Part shown: positions 56,713 through 64,000 of the stretch, piece by piece
Numbering within the stretch: the first letter of the stretch is position 1
Layout: the number at the start of each line of letters is the position of its first letter
Notes under the pieces: model-generated
Database searches by the model: none
Seen by the model: only the letters and a program-made list of their open reading frames with translations
Told to the model about the DNA's origin: nothing
Source: Cricetomys ansorgei
Lineage: Eukaryota; Chordata; Mammalia; Rodentia; Nesomyidae
DNA: 64,000 nucleotides
NCBI GenBank assembly: GCA_026225945.1
Contig: JAMJFZ010001133.1
Span: forward strand, 9,196,501-9,260,500
Direction of reading: 5' to 3'
Program-made: the position numbers and the translations under genes

Positions 56713-57329
56713 TGTTCCCCTCTGTTTCGTATCATTCACTTTACCCCAGAGTACTAAAAGTATATTGAACATCAATAGGAAAATTAATAACTATAAGAAC
56801 TTTTAACTCTACTTGAAAGATCAAAGAGTAGTACACCTGATTTTCTATCCTCTCTTCCTGCCTCAAGACAAAACATATCCTTCTATTTTTTTATTCACCG
56901 TGTCTACCAAAGTGATTTTGAGTTATTACTGTGATCATAAAATGTAATTGAACTGTTGAAAAGCAGGCAACAGATTTGTTTTCCTCATGGAAGTTCAACT
57001 GCTTGTGGAGAAATGATTGTGCTTTTCTCTCTCTGCCTTCTAACTCTGATGCTCCGTATTAATTTTTTTAACTTCCCTTTACGACAATGACGTCCTGGAA
57101 GCACGTTTCAGCCCTGTAAAACAACAACAAAATCGAAGACCGAACACACTGCTAAATATAAAATCTAAGGAAAGTCAAAAGAAAGAAAAAGACACCATGC
57201 AGACAAGATTCAGCAATTTTTAGAACATCTGAAATCCAGTATTTCTCCAAGAAAAAATTTAAAGCACAAACTCGTTATCTTTCCATCATCAAATCATGCT
57301 ATTCAATAGTGTTTGTGTAATATTTTCAT
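56713..57329. other. Unannotated DNA
   Basis: Nothing recognised. Confidence 0.45.
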
Positions 57330-57657
57330 TAGGTAAGTTTTTCATTTTTGTGATAACGTATCTGACAAGAAGCAGTCTAGTGAAAGAAAGGCTTATTTGG
57401 GCTCTCAGTTTGGCTCTCATGCCAGAAATGACAGGGCAGCAGAATCATGTGGTGACTAGCCACACCACATCCACAGCTGGGAGGAGAAAGAAGTGACTTG
57501 GCTTAGAAGTGTCAAGGCCCTCCTGACCCAGTGACCTACTTTCTCCAGCAAGGCTCCACCTCCTAAAGTTTCCACAGCCTTCACAAACCCCCAGCAGCTG
57601 GGCTACAATGACCAAACACATGAGCCCGTGGAGGACATCTCACATTCAAACCGCAAC
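57330..57657 (-). mobile_element. MaLR LTR (ORR1/MT-like)
   Basis: ttgtgataacgtatctgaca, gaaaggcttatttgggctct, tttctccagcaaggctccac ctcctaaagtttcc, ccagcagctgggctacaatg and gagcccgtggaggacatctc, ending with cattcaaaccgcaac. The reversed order of these LTRs is preserved. Confidence 0.8.
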
Positions 57658-57870
57658 ACTACTGAACCAGTGCGTCCAAGGACCTTAAGTGTTATTTGTC
57701 TATAATTGACGCCAGCAATAAACGGATACACGCTCAAGCCGTGGATCCCAAATATCAATTGTGGCTGCTTTGGAGCCCTTGAAGGACTTGGTTCTTGAAA
57801 TGGCTCACCTCACAGGTGTATTGTCGATCTTAGGGAAAACTGCCTGGGTAAAATTTCAAGATTTCTTTAT

Positions 57871-58080
57871 GTTATTTTAAGTGGATGAGTGTTTGCTTGA
57901 ATGTATGTATGTGTGCTACTTGTGTGCCTTGTGCCTTTGGAGGCCAGAAGGGATCCTGTGATCCCTGTGGAACTGGAGTTGCAAATGTTTGTAAGATACC
58001 ATGCAGGTGTTAGGAACCAAACCAGGGTCTTCTATAAGAACAGCAAAGTCTCTCAACCGCTGAGTCACCTCTCCAGCTCT
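57871..58080 (-). repeat. B3 SINE with target duplication
   Basis: gtatgtgtgctacttgtgtg, ctttggaggccagaagggat, ccctgtggaactggagttgc, gtgttaggaaccaaaccagg and cgctgagtcacctctccagc are a complete reversed B3. aagattt occurs on both sides (57858-57864 and 58081-58087), marking the target-site duplication. Confidence 0.92.
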
Positions 58081-58188
58081 AAGATTTTGTTTTTAAATAA
58101 GGTGAAGCTTATATCTATTATTCATCCTGGGAGCACGTTTAATAAATACTGGATTGAAGGAAGTGGACAAAGGAGATTGATATCTTAA

Positions 58189-58309
58189 GCCAGATCCAAT
58201 GGTGCACACCTTTAATCCCAGCACTTGAGAAGCAGAGACAGGTGGATCTCTATGAGTTCCAGGATAGCCAGGGCTACGCAGAGAGACCTTGACACACACC
58301 CCCAAAAAA
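58189..58309 (+). repeat. B1 SINE lacking one internal repeat copy
   Basis: gccagatccaatggtgcaca cctttaatcccagcacttga and gacaggtggatctctatgag pass directly to ttccaggatagccagggcta cgcagaga. The 29-bp segment that is duplicated in modern B1 (gaggccagcctggtctac…) is present once. Confidence 0.93.
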
Positions 58310-58364
58310 ATCACAGGACCAAAATATTTGAAAAGGATAAATTATAGAATAATTAATAAATATT

Positions 58365-58397
58365 TGAATATTTATTTATTTATTTATATGAATTAAT
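58365..58397. repeat. (ATTT)n AT-rich run
   Basis: Four to five attt units in AT-rich DNA. Confidence 0.8.
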
Positions 58398-58450
58398 TGA
58401 CTGGGAAATCCATTCAATGTGAGCACCATTCAATAGAAAAGAGAAAGCAT

Positions 58451-58645
58451 GGGACTGGAGAGATGAATTGACTGTTAAGAGCATTGGCTGCTCTTTAATT
58501 CCCAGCATCTGCATGGCAGCTCACAACTGTCTATAACTCCTGTCCCAGGGTATCCGACACTCTCACACAGATATATATGCAGGCAAAACACCAATGTATG
58601 TAAAATACAAATAAATAAAATATTTAAAACAAACAAAAAAGAAAA
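58451..58645 (+). repeat. B2-family SINE with internal head deletion
   Basis: gggactggagagatgaattg actgttaagagcattggctg ctcttt joins directly to aattcccagc, losing about 19 bp that normally holds the B-box end. ggcagctcacaactgtctat, gcaggcaaaacaccaatgta and an aaataaataaaat tail follow. Confidence 0.92.
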
Positions 58646-58864
58646 AGCAAGCTGAACACAGCACTCATCTCCCCCTGCTTCCTGAGTATGGGTGCAATGT
58701 GACCGACCAGTCCATGATCCTGTTGACATAGTGTCCCACCATGGTGGACTATACCCTCAAACTGTGAGCCAGGATATGCTCTATAGTGTTCCCTAAAGTT
58801 ATTTAAAATCGAAATGAACAGGTTGTGCTTCTCAGGCCACATGTTAGCAATGTGGATTGGAACA

Positions 58865-59325
58865 GGCATTGACTGCCTATTGCTGTGTAACAAGTTATCT
58901 TGATTGTGATTACTATAGGTCAAGTATTCCAAAGAGGCTAAGCTTGGGAATTCTCGGAGTCTCCAGTAAAGTCCCAGTCTCAATGTCCGCCAAGATGGAG
59001 TCATGAGAAGCCTTGCCTGAATCTGCCAATGTGCTCAACCACATGACCAGCTAAAGGTGGGAAGCATGTTCCTCCACACAGAAACCTTCCAAAGGATACT
59101 TGATGGTCTTCTTTAACATAGCACTTAGTTTTCTCATCTTGAAAAATCAGGCAACATCTACAATGTCTTCAATGACTTATTCTCAGAAGCCATGCACTCA
59201 TTCACAAACCCCCTATATTTTCTACTGTGCCCATGGTTCTGTTTAGGAAGGACTGTGCAAGGGCTCAGTATCCAGAGGGGTGGACCATTGAGCGCTATTG
59301 TGAATGTTCACTATCACACACAGGC
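58865..59325 (-). mobile_element. Ancient LTR-like block
   Basis: tgcctattgctgtgtaacaa gttatc, ataggtcaagtattccaaag aggctaagct, agtctcaatgtccgccaaga and a terminal ggaccattgagcgctattgt resemble the reverse of an old mammalian LTR. Subfamily unknown. Confidence 0.5.
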
Positions 59326-59458
59326 TCCATGAACTCTTCTTGTTCTAATATTTTATAATTGTAGAAATTTAGAATTACTACTAAGGACACTGAAATACAT
59401 TCCATTTAAAATGCACCTAATATTACAGATGTTTAAAATGCATTGCTTTCAGAAACAG

Positions 59459-59935
59459 GATATTGGCTCTTCAAAGTATCCCTCTCCTAGTCCTTGGAAT
59501 TCAGGACTATATTACCTAATAAGGAAAAAGACCTTTACAGATATGAATAATTTAAGACCTTGAAATAAGGCTACTTTGGATTCTATGGGTTAGCACAATA
59601 TACCAGATATAAATTTAACAATATTTTTGGCTGTGGTCAAAGTCTCTCTTTAATGGAAGGAAGAAGAGTAAAGAAGATAGGAAGAGAAGGATTTGGTCAT
59701 CAGTACCACTGGTCGTGAAGATGGAAGAAAGGGCCTAAGGGACATCAGTGTGTTCTAGAAACCAGGAAAGAAAAGAGAAGCAATCTCCCTCAAAGCCTTT
59801 GGAAAGGAATCCAGGCTTCGGGTGCTTTGAGTTTAGTTAGCTCAAGGCTAGACTCATCCTGTGCTTCTGACTCACAGAACTATAAGAACCCATAACATTT
59901 GTGTTCTTAGGAGCCACCAATTCTCCCACAGTGAC
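59459..59935 (+). mobile_element. Ancient MLT1/MST-like LTR
   Basis: ttcaaagtatccctctccta gtccttggaattcaggacta tattacctaa, aagacctttacagatatgaa, taatttaagaccttgaaata agg, and catcctgtgcttctgactca cagaactataag follow an old MaLR-type LTR from 5' to 3' on the plus strand. Confidence 0.72.
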
Positions 59936-60892
59936 TTAATTTTTAATACTTTATTATATGAAAATTTTGAATTATTTCTTTATTTAACAGAACTGTACAT
60001 TAACCTAATAAAATTTTCAGTCCATGAATCATGGGCATTGTATTTTATTTCCTTATATTAATACCTAAGTTTTGCCTTGGGATCAAACTGACAAAAATCA
60101 AAATCTCCTTAGCCAGAAGAATATATTATGGTGAAATTATTTTGAAGGACATTTCTTATCTCTTCAAAAGACTACAGTGACTTTCATTTTTAGTAACTCT
60201 TTGTAACTGTTAAAGGTATTTGATATTTATAAAGTGCAAGGATAGGTTTTGAGTGGGATAAAAGTGAAAATATTCACATATTATGTTAATTTATATAAAA
60301 TTTGATTGCATTTATTTCAAATGATTTACTGTCAGTGTTGGGCTTAACTTGCACTAGAAAACAGTACCATCTCCTTTTCTATGTAATATATGTGCATATT
60401 CCTATTGATCATTACTAATGGTTTATTTGTATACCTAATGCTGTATTTAGTAGGTTTTTTTAAAAATTAAGGATTTAATAACGAACCTCAGAGAATGTAT
60501 GTTCAACTGAAACCATGAAACAATGCATTAAAGATTAAATTACAGTTAAAATGAGCAACAAGAGAGTTGAAACTACAACAAGTGACTACTTTTCACATAA
60601 GTTATTCAAAAACTTAGCTTCAAATGAAAAGATACCAACATGAAATGAGGGAAAACAGCATAATGTAAATGTTATTTAATCTGGTTTTTTTTTAATTACA
60701 AGAAATTTGGGGCATATGGAGGGAAGGAACCCTGAGTAGCTAGCTTAAATGCATGAAAATGTTTCTATTGTAATAGAATTAACCCAATAACATTGTTATT
60801 GATTTACTGTTTACAAATTTCTTAAGGACAAGCTGATGTCTTATCCACGTGCTCTGGGATTAATTAGGATCTCAAGCAAGATTTCATCATAT
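59936..60892. other. Unannotated AT-rich DNA
   Basis: Nothing recognised. Confidence 0.45.
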
Positions 60893-61010
60893 ACACATAT
60901 ATACTATTTATATATGTATATATATATGTATATACACACACATACTGCTATTATATATAATACATATTATGTATAACATCTTATATACATATATATATGT
61001 ATATAAGCTG
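60893..61010. repeat. (TA)n/(CA)n AT-rich repeat
   Basis: Irregular alternation of at, gt and ac dinucleotides with many self-complementary stretches. Confidence 0.85.
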
Positions 61011-61446
61011 TACACCATGTTTTGATGTCTGTGTGTATAGTAAAATTACTGCTCTTTCTAAGCAAGTTAGCATGCCCATCAGTTTGCAGTGACTTTTGTG
61101 TCTGTGAATGTGTGTTTAGAGCATCCTAAATCTGCTACAACATTGTTCTTTCAATATATAATGGAGACTCATTGGCAGTCCTCCCAAAAAAACATTAAAC
61201 CTCTGGATTTATCTTGTGTAGCTGAAAGATTAAATGCTTTGACTTAACATTTGTGATTTCTTCCATCCCCCACCTCTGATAACCAGCATTCTGTTTTTTC
61301 CATGTGCTAAACATTTTAAAATTCCCTATTTAAGTTCTATTATGAACGATTTGGCTTTCTGTGCATCAGTTCATTTAAAACGAGTTTCTCATTGTTCATA
61401 TATCATTGTCACAAATGACAAGATCTTCTGTTTGTAGGGATGAATA

Positions 61447-61503
<57 letters not shown>

Positions 61504-61620
61504 CCATTCTTTGCCAATAGACTCTTAGATAACTTTTATGTCTTGTCTATATGAATGATTTTACAGTGAACTTGGGAACTCAGTCCCTTCTAAGGTGAGG
61601 TTTGGTGTATTTTCCAATGG
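61011..61620 (-). mobile_element. Old L1 (L1M) 3' end
   Basis: On the plus strand: gcaagttagcatgcccatca, cccccacctctgataaccag cattct, gatttggctttctgtgcatc, gttcatatatcattgtcaca aatgacaagatc, then the tg repeat, then agtgaacttgggaactcag. This order fits old L1 3' ends. The tg run sits where L1 normally reads ccattgtgtgtatatacc. Confidence 0.75.
61451..61501. repeat. (TG)n microsatellite within L1
   Basis: About 50 bp of perfect tg inside the L1 remnant. Confidence 0.97.
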
Positions 61621-61709
61621 TGTTTACCAGCAGAGACATTGCTGGCCCATATTTTAATTCTACTCAATAAATGCTCCCTGTGTCATAGATAGATGTATGT
61701 ATTTTTTTA

Positions 61710-62323
61710 ATTATTCTCATGGGTTCACGGCAAAAGGCTGTTTATTCTTTAATAATTCAATCCCAAGTCCTAGAGGCTTTCAGCCTCTGTACAATCTAAT
61801 CTTCAAACCTAAACCTAGAATGTTTTGGCCTCAATTGCTTACTGCTGATTGAACTCACTATGACTAACAATCTTCTGAACTATTTCTTTTTACTCTGAGT
61901 TGTACTGTGAACTCTGTACTGTAAATTGCAAGCTGTCTGCTCTGACTATCTGGTTTTTCTCTGCTTATTCTGGATTGTCTCTGCTCTTCTCAGCTTCTCA
62001 TTCTGTCTGTGAGCTGCCTGACTGAACTAACACTCTTCTCTCCAACTCTCCTCTCTAACTATCTTCTAAACTAACTGGGAGCTGGGAGCCCCTTTTTATA
62101 TCCTAAGAGTTGGGCATGTCCTCACCCTGACTCAATCTCAGACTTTACTCTGATTCAATCTCAGAGTTTGGAATTAAAGCATCACTACCATTGCCTTCAG
62201 AGCATTTCATCTGGATCACACATGCAAATGTGATCCCTTCCTAGCTATCATACAGGCCTTTCAATGTGATCTTTTGTTAGAGCAGCCATGTTGATGGATT
62301 AAAAGATTAAATGTTCCCCTACA
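61710..62323 (-). mobile_element. Probable solo retroviral LTR
   Basis: Read on the minus strand it begins TGTAGGGGAACATTT at 62323. It has a TATA-like tataaaaaggggctccc around 62085-62100, an AATAAA signal at 61741-61746, and a purine-rich leader between them. The U3-R-U5 order and about 600-bp size fit an ERV LTR. No internal retroviral genes flank it, so it is a solo LTR. The left boundary (near 61710-61720) is uncertain and no target duplication was found. Family not identified. Confidence 0.7.
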
Positions 62324-62727
62324 ATATGCAAAATAAATAACTTGAAAATAATGATGTTATAATGAGAAAAATATATTTTCATAAAATAAATTTAAAGGCA
62401 ATTGAATTGCCATCTAAAAAGGGACTCTGAAGCCTATCAAAAAGTTGTGTTAACTTTTTGTAAAGAAGATAATACAAAAACATAAACTGATAGTTGTCAA
62501 TAAGAAAGGAAAAGACTCAAGACATGATAATAAAAAAATAACAGAACTTAATTAATCAGATGTTGCAGCGAAGATAGATTCAATATAAGGTTCAAGTTTC
62601 AGCTTCCAAATAATATGATTGCAATACCACACTGCAATTCACAAAAATGGAAAGAAAGACAACTTACAGAAAAAAAAATTGCATGGCTTTCAGGATGATT
62701 AATAAAGTATAAAGTACACAAAATGTG
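62324..62727. other. Unannotated DNA
   Basis: Nothing recognised. Confidence 0.45.
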
Positions 62728-62872
62728 GGTGGATGACAGATGGATGGATGAATGGTAGATCAACAGTATTTTGTAGGTATTTGGATGATGGGTGGCTGGA
62801 TGGATGGATGGGCAGAGAGTTGTGTAGGTGTGTGGGTAGATAGGTGGATGGATGCATGAATGGATGGGAGAA
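62728..62872. repeat. (GGAT)n-rich degenerate tetranucleotide repeat
   Basis: About 145 bp of ggat/gatg/gggt units with interruptions. An old, eroding array. Confidence 0.9.
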
Positions 62873-64000
62873 TGTGCTTCAACATCTCAGAAGAGAAGAA
62901 ATGATCTTGAGAACTGTTTAGCATAAACACAATGGAGCTGTGAGGAAGGATAACAGTGGGCTAGAAAGAAGCAAATAAAGATGTGATGTAAGAAGCTTCC
63001 ATTTAAAGAAGTAAAAGAATCTGAAAGAACTCTAGTAGAGGAAGAAGAAGCAGTAAAGGTGCACAATGGAGACACAGGAAAGATGTTAGGGCCACTGTCG
63101 GGGATAAATGGTGCAAAGAGAGAAAAAGAGTCTCCCAACTTAGGAACTACTTATAAATTTGATTTAGGTAGATGCTTATAACCTATGGATAATTTCCCTC
63201 ATGGAAATGATGGAGGTAGATATTAATTATGTTACCTTAAAATTACTTTTGATTCTGAAATCTACTTAGTCAGGGGGAGATGCTATAATGTGGCACTAAA
63301 CTAATGGCGATTTCTACAATATCCAATATTCCATTACATATTCTGTTGGAGAATTCTTCCTGTGTGTGTATTTAAAGGCACCCATGTAATAGTAGATTCC
63401 TGAGCAGCTAATCAGCCAAAGTACTCGTCTGTGTCATTGTCATGTGTATTGAGGGACTAGGTTGCTCATACAGGAGTCCCATGCTACCCACAACAGGGAC
63501 AACCTAAAAAACTCAGTGTTGTACATGTAGGGACAGAGGACTACAACTGAGGTAGTTCCAAGGCACAATTCAAGTTGGTGTGTAGAGTTCCTCATTTGGG
63601 GAAATGCCTAAATCTGAGCCAGGGGAAGAGAGTAACCATATAATCCACATAATTGATATTGCATACCATGATATGGAACAGAAGTCGTTTCTTCTAAGAC
63701 CACACAGTCTTTAGAAAATTTGCAATAACGATTTATAACAATATGAAAACATGTTAAATTAGCAAACCCTTGGGTTCAAAAAGGTTTCTCTTATGCACCA
63801 GTAGATAAAGCATGCTGCCTCTGCTCATGCTGACATTTTTTGTCAACACATTCTGCTAATTATTCAGGATAACATTTTTCATAATTGGCAAGGCCATGCC
63901 CCCTGCATGGACTTTCTCGGTAAATGTTGAAAATTGCTAAATACAATTTGTGTGATTTATTTTTGTCAAATGACCTTATTAGTGCTTTTCCTGCGGAACT
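62873..64000. other. Unannotated DNA
   Basis: No gene or repeat recognised to the window end. Confidence 0.45.

Overview
This is a 64 kb stretch of mammalian nuclear DNA with no recognisable intact gene. It is AT-rich and dense in rodent-specific interspersed repeats: B1, B2, B3 and B4 SINEs, an ID/B1 composite, a URR1-type hAT element, an Lx-type L1 3' end, and ORR1/MT-like MaLR LTRs. Older mammalian repeats (MIR, L2, L1M, MLT1-like LTRs) lie beneath them, along with many long microsatellites. The SINE set points to a muroid rodent (mouse, rat, hamster or vole group); I cannot fix the species. All family calls come from remembered consensus sequences, so subfamily names are approximate.

Region by region. 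0-7 kb: an MIR, then the clearest gene-derived item, a decayed minus-strand retrocopy of FOXJ1 (about 1740-3607). It carries half the forkhead domain, the C-terminal half of the protein and a long 3'UTR-like stretch, and a B1 sits at its broken 5' edge. 7-16 kb: a TC/CA microsatellite, a unique block at 8.5-9.05 kb that may be conserved noncoding DNA, a nested L1-LTR-LTR-B1 stack near 12.1-12.8 kb, and an Lx L1 3' end at 14.5-15.2 kb. 16.8-19.6 kb: a long minus-strand L1 split by an LTR and a B3 SINE and flanked by another LTR. 24 kb: a URR1 hAT element with terminal inverted repeats and a near-matching 8-bp duplication, next to an MIR. 26-29.3 kb: two LTRs and a plus-strand L1 split by an LTR-like insert. 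30.8-41 kb: two B4 SINEs with microsatellite tails, an MIR, MLT1-like LTRs, a B2, and an LTR interrupted by B4 and B1 sequence.

43-46.6 kb: several microsatellites, an L2/MIR pair, and the most striking tandem array, 65 hexamers in perfect phase (46189-46578) that vary almost only at one position. 47-48.3 kb: a non-repetitive, CpG-bearing block with a perfect 11-bp hairpin. 49.7-52.9 kb: L2, B1, ID/B1 and B2-type SINEs. 56-64 kb: MaLR LTRs, a B3 with target duplication, a B1 lacking one internal repeat copy, a B2 lacking its promoter-side segment, two ancient LTR-like blocks in opposite orientation, an old L1, and a probable solo retroviral LTR with TATA box and AATAAA.

No exon, splice structure, CpG-island promoter, structural RNA gene or CRISPR array could be supported. 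The long reading frames are by-products of simple repeats or LTRs, or are unrecognised. The window behaves like intergenic or deep intronic DNA, so there is no set of genes working together to describe.
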